In this document: positions 24,234 through 30,351 of the stretch, piece after piece | Layout of the letters: each line of letters starts with the position of its first letter | Numbering within the stretch: the first letter of the stretch is position 1 | Source: Loktanella sp. UBA3435 | GTDB taxonomy: Bacteria; Pseudomonadota; Alphaproteobacteria; Rhodobacterales; Rhodobacteraceae | Direction of reading: 5' to 3' | Assembly: GCA_002378665.1 (NCBI GenBank) | Contig: DFSO01000074.1 | Coordinates: 1 to 30,351, forward strand | DNA: 30,351 nucleotides | The notes under the pieces: model-generated | What the model was told of the DNA's origin: nothing | Database searches by the model: none | What the model saw: the letters and a program-made list of their open reading frames with translations, nothing else | Translations under genes and position numbers: made by a program

Positions 24234-24647
24234 TTAGTCGAGTTTGGCCCGCACCATAGGGGCTAGGAGCATACCTGCAAGCATTGCGACCAAGAAAGTC
24301 ACTCCACCGATGCCGCCAAACGAAATTGAAGCAAGCGCAGGACCGGGGCAAAGACCAGCAAGGCCCCAACCGATCCCGAACATGACTGAGCCGATGATCA
24401 GCTTTTTGTCAGCTTCAGGTTTTCCGAATGTCGGGAATTCGCCGCCGAGCGCTGGCTTGCGCCCTTTGGAATAGGCCCAAGCGAGCGCCATCGGAATGAC
24501 CCCGCCGCCCATCACAAAAGCAAGGGTCGGATCCCAATTGCCAAAAACATCAAGCCAGCCTTGCACCTTGAGGGTGTTGGTCATGCCTGAGATCAGCAGG
24601 CCAGCGCCAAACATGCTGCCTGCGAGAATTGCCATAAGATTGCGCAT
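24234..24647 (-). CDS. YeeE/YedE-family (DUF6691) half-transporter, second subunit
   Basis: 137 residues from the ATG at 24647. A longer open frame extends upstream but is out of frame with, and inside, the preceding gene. Four membrane segments are visible. The conserved Cys is in GLAGLCPGPALA, the second half-motif of YeeE/YedE thiosulfate/sulfane-sulfur channels. The ATG overlaps the stop of the first half by one base (TAATG), so the halves (PmpA/PmpB-like) are translated together and probably assemble as one channel in the inner membrane. Confidence 0.88.
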   Translation of the reverse strand: MRNLMAILAGSMFGAGLLISGMTNTLKVQGWLDVFGNWDPTLAFVMGGGVIPMALAWAYSKGRKPALGGEFPTFGKPEADKKLIIGSVMFGIGWGLAGLCPGPALASISFGGIGGVTFLVAMLAGMLLAPMVRAKLD

Positions 24648-25072
24648 TAGATAATCCCCAAGACGTGTTTGAAGATGACGACGGTCAAACCGCCTGCACC
24701 GATGTAAAAGACAGTGGCAACAATGCCGCGCAGGGACATGCGTGAAATGCCACAGATGCCGTGGCCCGATGTGCAACCATTGGCAATGCGTGTGCCGATG
24801 CCGACAAAGAGGCCCGCTGCGATGATCACAGGGATGTTGCCCGTGATGTTCGTTGGCTTGCCGCCGTAAAGCATTGTGATGATCGCAGGCACGATAACGA
24901 GGCCTGCAATCCATGCGAGGCGCTCTTGCCAATTGCCGAGGCCAGATTTGTCAACCAGCCCGCCGATCAGGCCAGAGGCCCCCATCACCTTGCCATTTGC
25001 CAACAAAAATATGGCAGCGGATGTTCCGATGAGTCCGCCGCCGAGCAGCCCCATTAACCAATCTTGGTTCAT
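24647..25072 (-). CDS. YeeE/YedE-family half-transporter, first subunit
   Basis: 141 residues with four membrane segments. The motif NGCTSGHGICGISRMS (near 104-119) has the two Cys typical of the first half of YeeE/YedE proteins, which move thiosulfate or related sulfur species across the inner membrane. It follows the MBL gene by 14 bases. AAGGAAAT-type sequence precedes the ATG. Substrate (thiosulfate, persulfide or other sulfane sulfur) cannot be assigned. Confidence 0.9.
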   Translation of the reverse strand: MNQDWLMGLLGGGLIGTSAAIFLLANGKVMGASGLIGGLVDKSGLGNWQERLAWIAGLVIVPAIITMLYGGKPTNITGNIPVIIAAGLFVGIGTRIANGCTSGHGICGISRMSLRGIVATVFYIGAGGLTVVIFKHVLGII

Positions 25073-25086
25073 TTTATTTCCTTAGA

Positions 25087-25950
25087 TTACAGTGTGTTCA
25101 CTGGGACTTTGAGGTAACGTACCCCGTTGTTCTCGGGCTCTGGGAATTGTCCCGCCCGCATGTTTGTTTGGATGGATGGCAAGATCAGACGTGGCATGCC
25201 AAGGGTTGCGTCGCGCTCTTGGCGCATCGAGACAAATTCCTCTAGGGGTTTGCCCGCGCCAATGTGAATGTTAAGCGCTTTTTGCTCCCCAATTGTGGTT
25301 TCCCATGCAAATTCATCGCGACCCGGTGCCTTGTAGTCGTGGCCCACAAAAACACGGGTCTCGTCTGGCAAGGCAAGGATTTTCTGGATCGAATTGAACA
25401 GGTTCTCAGCCGATCCGCCCGGGAAGTCGCAGCGTGCGGTGCCGAAGTCTGGCATGAAGAGCGTATCGCCAACAAAAGCAGCGTCACCGATCACGTAAGT
25501 CAGGCAGGCAGGGGTGTGACCCGGCGTATGCATTACATCAACGCGCATCTGGCCAATGTTGACGCTGTCGCCGTCCTTGAAAAGGGCGTCAAACTGCGAG
25601 CCATCACGTTGGAACGCGGTGCCTTCATTGAACACTTTGCCAAAGGTATCCTGAACGACTGTGATCTGATCACCGATGCCGATCTTGCCGCCAACTTGCT
25701 GTTGCAGATAAGGGGCTGCGGACAGGTGATCTGCGTGCACGTGGCTCTCAAGAATCCATGTAACTGTCAGGTTCTCTGCTTTAACAAACGCGATGATTGC
25801 ATCGGCGGAACTGGTGTCGGTACGTCCTGCTGCGGGATCATAATCCAGCACGGAATCAATGATTGCGCAATTGCTTCCATCGGGCTCGCGGACAACATAT
25901 GAAACTGTGAATGTTGCTGGGTCGAAAAACGCGGTAACGTTAGGTGTCAT
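25087..25950 (-). CDS. MBL-fold persulfide dioxygenase-like hydrolase (ETHE1/Blh C-domain type)
   Basis: 287 residues from the ATG at 25950, which has AAGGAG 7 bases upstream; the frame extends 16 codons further without a site. The metal motif is HVHADHL (His70, His72, Asp74, His75), with HTPGHTPACLTYV, GDTLFMPDFGTARCDFPGG and a late VGHDY supplying other ligands. The ETHE1/Blh group oxidises glutathione persulfide to sulfite with Fe(II). It leads the operon that also holds the two channel halves and DUF442, and is divergent from the ArsR gene. Confidence 0.9.
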   Translation of the reverse strand: MTPNVTAFFDPATFTVSYVVREPDGSNCAIIDSVLDYDPAAGRTDTSSADAIIAFVKAENLTVTWILESHVHADHLSAAPYLQQQVGGKIGIGDQITVVQDTFGKVFNEGTAFQRDGSQFDALFKDGDSVNIGQMRVDVMHTPGHTPACLTYVIGDAAFVGDTLFMPDFGTARCDFPGGSAENLFNSIQKILALPDETRVFVGHDYKAPGRDEFAWETTIGEQKALNIHIGAGKPLEEFVSMRQERDATLGMPRLILPSIQTNMRAGQFPEPENNGVRYLKVPVNTL

Positions 25951-25970
25951 GTCGATTCTCCTTTGGATGT

Positions 25971-25998
25971 AGAATAGGGACTTAATTAAACATTTCAA
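25971..25998 (-). promoter_or_regulatory. Predicted promoter of the persulfide operon
   Basis: On the minus strand TTGAAA (25993-25998), 16 bases, then TATTCT (25971-25976). The -35 box lies inside the left arm of the palindrome at 25990-26009, so a bound repressor would block it. Confidence 0.5.
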
Positions 25999-26014
25999 TC
26001 TTGAAATGTATAAT
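25986..26014 (+). promoter_or_regulatory. Predicted promoter of the ArsR-type regulator
   Basis: TTAAAC (25986-25991), 17 bases, then a perfect TATAAT (26009-26014), with the palindrome filling the spacer. This predicts autorepression. Confidence 0.5.
25990..26009. promoter_or_regulatory. Perfect palindrome, likely operator of the ArsR/SqrR-type repressor
   Basis: ACATTTCAA-TC-TTGAAATGT, 9-bp arms around a 2-base centre, sits in the divergent gap between the MBL operon and the arsR-type gene. It overlaps the -35 of the minus promoter and the spacer of the plus promoter. Its size and position fit a dimeric winged-helix repressor. Confidence 0.72.
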
Positions 26015-26035
26015 TAGGCGGGTTAAACGTAATTC

Positions 26036-26350
26036 ATGCAAGTTAAACAAGAATTTAAAACCGAACCAATGGATGCAGCGGCGGATGAAGCGGCTGCAAT
26101 GCTCAAAGCGCTCTCTAATCCGGGACGCTTGCGCATACTTTGCGCATTGGTTCCCGGTGATCTGACGGTTGGCGAATTGGAGCGGGCCTTGGGGGCGACG
26201 CAATCTTATGTCTCTGGTCAGCTGTTGCGTCTGCGCGGCGAGGGCCTTGTTTCTTGTGAACGCGACGGGCGGATCATGCGCTATAGTTTGGCAGACGTCC
26301 GTGTGCGTCCGCTTTTAGAGCGACTTTACGAGGTGTTTTGCCCTGTTTAG
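26036..26350 (+). CDS. ArsR-family regulator of the SqrR/BigR persulfide-sensing type
   Basis: 104 residues. A winged-helix fold with recognition helix in ATQSYVSGQLLRLRGEGLV. Cys36 (RILCALV) and Cys102 (FCPV) are 66 residues apart, the same spacing as Cys41 and Cys107 of Rhodobacter SqrR, which form a polysulfide bridge when reactive sulfur is present and release the operator. A third Cys (Cys74) lies in the wing. It is divergent from the persulfide operon with a palindrome between. Its stop overlaps that of the convergent two-helix gene. The regulatory model is by homology and context. Confidence 0.88.
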   Translation: MQVKQEFKTEPMDAAADEAAAMLKALSNPGRLRILCALVPGDLTVGELERALGATQSYVSGQLLRLRGEGLVSCERDGRIMRYSLADVRVRPLLERLYEVFCPV

Positions 26351-26556
26351 GCAAGAACGATCCCGACGATCACGCACATCAGGCCGATGACAGAAACAAG
26401 CAGCGCGCCAAGATTGATTGGCAAGACTTTGGCCAGTCGCTCGCGGAGTACGGCATCTTCGAGTTTTGCGCGTTTTGCTTTTGCGACAGCAACAATACTG
26501 TAGATGATCCCAATCAGTCCGATAACAGACAGTGTCGCACCAATCATAATCAACAT
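26347..26556 (-). CDS. Small two-helix membrane protein, unknown function
   Basis: 69 residues from the ATG at 26556, with AAGGG 7 bases upstream; a longer frame to 26613 adds a basic stretch without a site. Helix 1 covers about residues 3-25, a charged loop (AKAKRAKLEDAVLRERLAKVLP) follows, and helix 2 covers about 47-68. I do not recognise the family. The stop overlaps the stop of the ArsR-type gene, and the start faces the GapR-family gene divergently across 117 bases. Confidence 0.7.
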   Translation of the reverse strand: MLIMIGATLSVIGLIGIIYSIVAVAKAKRAKLEDAVLRERLAKVLPINLGALLVSVIGLMCVIVGIVLA

Positions 26557-26673
26557 CACTAATCCCTTTCGCTTGCTCAGAAACCGCCTACCCAAAGCGG
26601 GCGTGCTTCGCAAGGGTTGCGGGTTCGCATGACGCGGGCTAGTGAAGGGGAACGCCAGTTAAAGGAGCTTTCC

Positions 26674-26931
26674 ATGGACGACGCAGTCACCGATTCAGTA
26701 TCTTCAGTTGCAGGCCAAGAACTGCGCCAATTCATCGAGCGCTATGAGCGCCTTGAAGCCGAAAAGAAAGACATTGCCGATGGCCAGAAAGAGGTCATGG
26801 CAGAGGCTAAGGGCCGTGGTTACGACACCAAGGTTCTGCGCAAGATCATGGCAATCCGCAAGCGCGATGCCAATGATCTGGCCGAAGAAGAGGCTGTTAT
26901 GGAAATGTATATGGCCGCTTTGGGCATGTAA
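26674..26931 (+). CDS. DUF2312 / GapR-family nucleoid protein
   Basis: 85 residues from the ATG at 26674, with AAAGGAG 6 bases before it; the frame is open further upstream, without support. The pattern QELRQFIERYERLEAEKKDI, then KEVMAEAKGRGYDTKVLRKI and MAIRKRDAND, is diagnostic of DUF2312. The Caulobacter member GapR forms a clamp on overtwisted DNA ahead of polymerases and stimulates topoisomerases. The protein is mostly helical and charged. A convergent terminator hairpin follows at once. Confidence 0.93.
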   Translation: MDDAVTDSVSSVAGQELRQFIERYERLEAEKKDIADGQKEVMAEAKGRGYDTKVLRKIMAIRKRDANDLAEEEAVMEMYMAALGM

Positions 26932-26938
26932 TTCGGGA

Positions 26939-26961
26939 TGGGCGCGGGTGATCCGCGCCCA
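26939..26961. terminator. Hairpin between convergent gapR-family and sulfotransferase-like genes
   Basis: TGGGCGCGG-GTGAT-CCGCGCCCA, a perfect 9-bp stem with a 5-base loop, lies 7 bases after one stop and 10 before the other. It lacks T tracts on either side but is well placed as a bidirectional terminator or 3'-end protector. Confidence 0.6.
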
Positions 26962-26971
26962 ATCTGCGCGT

Positions 26972-27847
26972 TTACGGCGCGATAAAGTGAATGCCGGGCA
27001 ATTGTTCGATGAAAGCCATGTCATTCTCGTAGATTTCGGAAAGCTCATCAACCATCGCGTCGGTCATGCCGGGCCATTCGACCGTTTCCTCAATTTTATC
27101 CTCGACCGCGTATTTGTCCAAGAACGCGCCGATCACCCGTTGCTTTTGCATTTCGGTTTTGGGCGGATGCGTCCGCATATAGTTGAGGAAGCGGTTCAAG
27201 CCTTCGGTCGACATGATTGAGGCCAAAAGATCAAAGCCGCCGATAATTTTCTGGTCCGGACCAATGCCTGAAACCGCGCGCAAGATTTCGGCCCAAATCA
27301 GCGGGGTATCTTCATTGCACCACACCGTAAGCTTGGTCATCGGGAAGTTCGCTTGGATCCTGCGGACAAGATCGGACCAGCGTATCTGTGTCGGATGAAC
27401 GCCTTTCAGGTAGTCATCGGTTGAGAGTGACTTGGATTCCGCAAATGCCACAGGCAGGAATGTCGCGGGATTGCGGATTGCTAAAAACAATTCGATTTCA
27501 TCTTCGGGGAACAACTGGTGCAGCGCGTGGATTTTAGATTCGGCCTGCTGATAAAATACGCCATCATCGAAAATGCGGTTCGCAATACAAATGAAGTTCG
27601 TGTTGGAAAGCACAACACGGTCCGAATCCGCATCGTCGAGAATCGCATCAAGCAGAATTCCACGCGTGTTTGCGGCAGGCGGCATCCCATTGAGGTTTTG
27701 AATTGTCTCGCGAATGATCCGCCGATACTTGCCCGGCCCTGGAACTTTAATCCCCACATCGGAAAGAGAGCCCACGTTTTTAAGTAAGGATTTCAATATC
27801 CTATCTTCGTCCGTACAGTTTGCTCCGATGTGAAAAGCGATTTGCAT
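26972..27847 (-). CDS. Sulfotransferase-like protein of unknown function
   Basis: 291 residues. The opening QIAFHIGANCTDEDRILKSL sits where sulfotransferases have the PAPS-binding loop (HIG-x-x-K-T-G-T), but the Lys-Thr-Gly-Thr core is missing. The later IELFLAIRNPATFLPVAFAE resembles the 3'-phosphate-binding strand and loop. I read this as a degenerate or divergent sulfotransferase fold; catalytic activity is doubtful. The rest (TVWCNEDTPLIWAEILRAV, then a helical C-terminus) does not point to a substrate. No clear ribosome site. Similar proteins of unknown role are known to me in roseobacters, but the name is not settled. Confidence 0.6.
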   Translation of the reverse strand: MQIAFHIGANCTDEDRILKSLLKNVGSLSDVGIKVPGPGKYRRIIRETIQNLNGMPPAANTRGILLDAILDDADSDRVVLSNTNFICIANRIFDDGVFYQQAESKIHALHQLFPEDEIELFLAIRNPATFLPVAFAESKSLSTDDYLKGVHPTQIRWSDLVRRIQANFPMTKLTVWCNEDTPLIWAEILRAVSGIGPDQKIIGGFDLLASIMSTEGLNRFLNYMRTHPPKTEMQKQRVIGAFLDKYAVEDKIEETVEWPGMTDAMVDELSEIYENDMAFIEQLPGIHFIAP

Positions 27848-27938
27848 GCTGATTTTGCCGTCTTTTTAGGTTTTGTTGCTTTCATCATAGTCGGATTTCT
27901 GGACAGATAAACCGCTTTCCTTTAGTTGCGGTTTTGAA

Positions 27939-29594
27939 ATGCCCGATCATTATAGTCAGATTAAGAAGAATTCGCAGCGCCGCATCGCGTTAGACCCTTG
28001 GTCTATTGGGGCGACGGTCATTGCTTTCGTGGTTCTGATGCCGATTGGCGCGATCCTTTGGTTCGCTTTTCATCCGACGGATAATATCTGGCCGCACCTC
28101 TTATCGACGACTTTGCCACGCTATTTGGCGAATACGGGGATTCTGATGGTTTGTGTCGGCATGTTGGCCGCGGCAATCGGGACGGGGGCTGCATGGCTTG
28201 TGGTTATGTATCAATTCCCTGCACGCCGTTGGCTGCAATGGGCCTTGTTGATGCCTCTCGCGGTGCCCGCTTATGTTGGGGCCTATGCGCTGGTCGACTT
28301 TTTTGAATACGCGGGACCTGTGCAAACCGCGTTGCGGGCCGTGTTTGGCTGGACCAATGCGCAAGACTACGCGTTTCCTGCGATCCGTACCCGAGGTGCG
28401 GCAGTGCTTGTTCTTGCCGCGGCGCTTTATCCTTATGTTTATATTCTGGCGCGAGCCGCGTTTCGCGAACAATCAGGGGCCAGTTTCGAGGTGGCACGCG
28501 CCTTGGGGGCAGGGCCATTTGCGCGATTCTGGCGGGTTGGTTTGCCCCTTGCACGCCCTGCGATTGCAGCCGGTGTCGCCGTGGTGATGATGGAAACCGT
28601 GAATGATTACGGCACGGTGGACTATTTCGCGGTGCAAACGCTCACAACGGGGATTTTCTCGGTTTGGCTGCAAGGCGGAAACCTTGGCGGGGCCGCCCAA
28701 TTGGCGGTTTGCGTTCTCACAATCATCGTCATGTTGGTGACCATCGAAAAGCTGAGCCGTCGCAAGAGCCGTTTCTATATATCGGCTCGCAATGCGCGGC
28801 CCGTTGCACCATCGGTTCTCGAGGGCTGGAGAGGCTGGGCCGCCACCGCATTGTGCAGTCTCCCTGTTTTGGTGGGCTTTGCTCTGCCGATGGCCGTTTT
28901 GATGTCCCATGCCGCGGATGTGTCGGAGTGGACGGCCAAGGGGCTGCATCTTGCGGTCGCGCGGACGGTTATCGTTGCGGGGATTGCGGCGATGCTGACG
29001 GTCGCGGGCGGTGTGTTCATGGTTTACGGCGTCCGCTTGGGGCGCAAGAAGTGGCCTGCCATTTTGATGCCGATCACCGCGATCGGTTATGCCGCACCCG
29101 GCGCGGTTTTGGCGCTTGGGATTCTGGTGCCTTTGGCCGCACTTGATAACAAAGTTGCAGACGGCATAGTTGCCCTAACAGGCTACGATCCGGGTTTGTT
29201 GATGACGGGGACGGCAGCGGCGCTTGTCTTGGCCTATGTCGTGCGGTTTTTCGCGATTGCACAGGGAACGGCGGATGCAGCACTTGGCCGTGTCTCGCCG
29301 AGTTTACCTATGGCTGCGCGGTCTTTGGGGCGCACGAAGGGGGGCACGCTCCGCGCTGTGCAAATCCCACTCGTGCAGGCCTCCATCGGGTCGGCATTGC
29401 TGTTGGTCTTTGTTGATGCGGTCAAGGAATTGCCTGCAACGCTTCTTTTGCGGCCTTTCAACTTTGACACCTTAGCGACGCGGGTTCACGCAAAGGCCTC
29501 GCTTGAGAACATCTCTGAAGCTGCCCCAGCGGCACTGATGATTTCCGTCATCGGTCTCTTGGCCGTTGCACTGCTGGCCCGTGCCAACCGTTAG
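27939..29594 (+). CDS. Iron(III) ABC transporter permease (FbpB/AfuB type, two fused domains)
   Basis: 551 residues with about 12 membrane segments, the size of fused ferric-iron permeases. Each half carries an EAA-type loop that contacts the ATPase: EVARALGAGPFARFWRVGLP (near 188-207) and MAARSLGRTKGGTLRAVQIP near 458. The first half has ETVNDYGTVDYF, typical of FbpB. The binding protein and ATPase are not adjacent within the window, so it is an orphan permease here. The 91-base gap upstream is AT-rich; I could not identify a convincing Fur, RirA or Irr box. A weak ribosome site precedes the ATG. Confidence 0.9.
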   Translation: MPDHYSQIKKNSQRRIALDPWSIGATVIAFVVLMPIGAILWFAFHPTDNIWPHLLSTTLPRYLANTGILMVCVGMLAAAIGTGAAWLVVMYQFPARRWLQWALLMPLAVPAYVGAYALVDFFEYAGPVQTALRAVFGWTNAQDYAFPAIRTRGAAVLVLAAALYPYVYILARAAFREQSGASFEVARALGAGPFARFWRVGLPLARPAIAAGVAVVMMETVNDYGTVDYFAVQTLTTGIFSVWLQGGNLGGAAQLAVCVLTIIVMLVTIEKLSRRKSRFYISARNARPVAPSVLEGWRGWAATALCSLPVLVGFALPMAVLMSHAADVSEWTAKGLHLAVARTVIVAGIAAMLTVAGGVFMVYGVRLGRKKWPAILMPITAIGYAAPGAVLALGILVPLAALDNKVADGIVALTGYDPGLLMTGTAAALVLAYVVRFFAIAQGTADAALGRVSPSLPMAARSLGRTKGGTLRAVQIPLVQASIGSALLLVFVDAVKELPATLLLRPFNFDTLATRVHAKASLENISEAAPAALMISVIGLLAVALLARANR

Positions 29595-29649
29595 AATTGA
29601 CGCCGCAGCAATGTTGCGCCACGATTGCCGTGTCTTGGAGGTCGTAGCG

Positions 29650-30237
29650 ATGCAAACAGATCCGCGCTTAGATGAATATATTGCAAAATCAGAGGCTTGG
29701 CAGGCGGAACTCTCCGCTTTGCGCGACATCGTTCTGCATTGCGGATTGGATGAAACGATCAAGTGGAACAAGCCCTGTTGCACCTTTGAGGGCGGCAACC
29801 TCATCGCGATTGCCCGCCTGAAAGACCATTGCGGGCTCATGTTTTTCAAAGGTGCGCTGCTTGAGGATACTGCGGGCCTTTTGGAGAAAGCGGGCGAAAA
29901 CTCGCAGTCGATGCGTGTCATCCCATTTACCAGTATCGCAGCAATCACTGACGCGACGCCGTCTTTACGCGGCTACCTTGTTGCCGTAATCGCGGCAGAG
30001 CGCGTAGGTCTCAAAGTTGACCTTAAGGGAAGGAAGAGGCTCGAATTCCCCGATGAGCTTGTTGATGCTTTTGACGCAAACCCTGATCTCCGGGTCGCTT
30101 TTGATGCGCTCACACCTGGCCGGCAACGTGGTTATAACCTGTTTTTCTGTGGGGCAAAGCAATCGGCGACACGTGCATCTCGGATATCGAAATACACAAG
30201 CGATATTCTCGCGGGCAGGGGGATGCACGACCGTTAG
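29650..30237 (+). CDS. YdeI/DUF1801-type (iron chaperone-like fold) protein
   Basis: 195 residues from the ATG at 29650, with GGAGG 8 bases upstream; an earlier in-frame start would overlap the permease. The N-terminal segment DETIKWNKPCCTFEGGNLIA, then DHCGLMFFKGALLEDTAGLL, is the DUF1801 domain (frataxin-like/YdhG fold). The C-terminal half (KRLEFPDELVDAFDANPDLR, then FDALTPGRQRGYNLFF and ATRASRISKY) is the YdeI OmdA-type domain. Function is unknown. It follows the permease by 55 bases and may be co-transcribed. Confidence 0.85.
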   Translation: MQTDPRLDEYIAKSEAWQAELSALRDIVLHCGLDETIKWNKPCCTFEGGNLIAIARLKDHCGLMFFKGALLEDTAGLLEKAGENSQSMRVIPFTSIAAITDATPSLRGYLVAVIAAERVGLKVDLKGRKRLEFPDELVDAFDANPDLRVAFDALTPGRQRGYNLFFCGAKQSATRASRISKYTSDILAGRGMHDR

Positions 30238-30289
30238 GCCGCCGAAAATATCGACCAGAAAAAAACATACTTTTTTCGCGAAAACCCCA

Positions 30290-30319
30290 TTGCGCTTTCT
30301 TGCGACCTACTGCTATATC
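30290..30319 (+). promoter_or_regulatory. Predicted promoter of the tRNA gene at the edge
   Basis: TTGCGC (30290-30295), 18 bases, then TATATC (30314-30319) places the transcription start close to 30326, a few bases before the mature tRNA 5' end. An A7/T6 inverted repeat upstream (about 30258-30277) may end the preceding transcript. Confidence 0.45.
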
Positions 30320-30332
30320 CGCCGCAGAAAGT

Positions 30333-30351
30333 GCCCCTATAGCTCAGCTGG
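30333..30351 (+). tRNA. tRNA gene, first 19 bases only (possibly tRNA-Thr)
   Basis: GCCCCTA (acceptor 5' strand), T8, A9, GCTC (D stem) and AGCTGG (D loop) match the canonical tRNA start. The anticodon is outside the window. The GCCCCTA start would suit a threonine tRNA in alphaproteobacteria, but this is a guess. Confidence 0.75.

Noticed and set aside
24648..24932. N-terminal extension of the second YeeE/YedE frame
   Set aside because: The extension is an out-of-frame reading of the first YeeE/YedE gene (Arg/His/Pro rich); the ATG at 24647 overlapping the upstream stop is the real start.
26338..26562. 74-residue plus-strand frame
   Set aside because: Antisense to the two-helix protein, which has a better ribosome site and membrane helices.
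27848..27938. Iron-responsive box upstream of the ferric permease
   Set aside because: No convincing Fur, RirA or Irr palindrome could be found by eye.

Overview
The window looks like a chromosomal piece of a marine Rhodobacterales (Roseobacter-type) alphaproteobacterium. The main evidence is gene order and family content: accB-accC, aat, a DUF2155 protein and an NDUFA12-type complex I accessory subunit sit together; clpP is followed by clpX; and there are a GapR/DUF2312 protein, a Tat-exported Liv-type binding protein and a FliM-like protein of a kind I associate with this order. No insertion sequence, phage gene, integrase or CRISPR array is visible. Taxonomy is inferred from the gene set only.

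Layout. 1-1266 (minus): N-terminal part of a secreted RTX calcium-binding protein running off the left edge. 1517-4219 (minus): a two-gene molybdenum hydroxylase (Tat-exported large subunit plus [2Fe-2S] subunit). 4362-5612 (plus): a GPH-like MFS transporter. 5706-8927 (plus): clpP, clpX, a RidA-like protein lacking the key Arg, an NDUFA12 protein and a DUF2155 exported protein. 8891-12183: aat (minus), a methyltransferase (plus), accC and accB (minus). 12324-12601 (minus): a small gene whose reading frame breaks at a run of six C. 12683-17892 (minus): a complete Liv-type ABC transporter (livF, livG, livM, livH, binding protein).

18113-23787 (plus) is the most unusual part. It holds an XRE regulator of the ScfR/RamB type, then a promoter overlapped by a perfect inverted repeat. 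Next come a single-domain CheY-like response regulator, a two-helix membrane peptide, an SLC5-STAC-histidine kinase, and a FliM/FliN-like protein broken into two frames near a run of five A. All are co-directional and tightly packed or overlapping. I infer a transport-linked two-component pathway whose receiver may act by protein contact, possibly on the FliM-like protein.

23784-26350 is a reactive-sulfur locus. A divergent ArsR regulator with the SqrR/BigR cysteine pair faces an operon of persulfide-dioxygenase-like MBL protein, two YeeE/YedE half-transporters and a DUF442 (Blh N-domain-like) enzyme. A perfect 9+2+9 palindrome lies between them and overlaps promoter elements for both directions. 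26347-30237: a two-helix small protein, GapR-family protein, a degenerate sulfotransferase-like protein, a fused Fe(III) ABC permease and a DUF1801/YdeI-type protein. The right edge cuts into a tRNA gene (from 30333) preceded by a promoter.

Several genes are very compactly arranged: four convergent pairs overlap or abut at their stop codons, and several co-directional pairs overlap by 1-4 bases.
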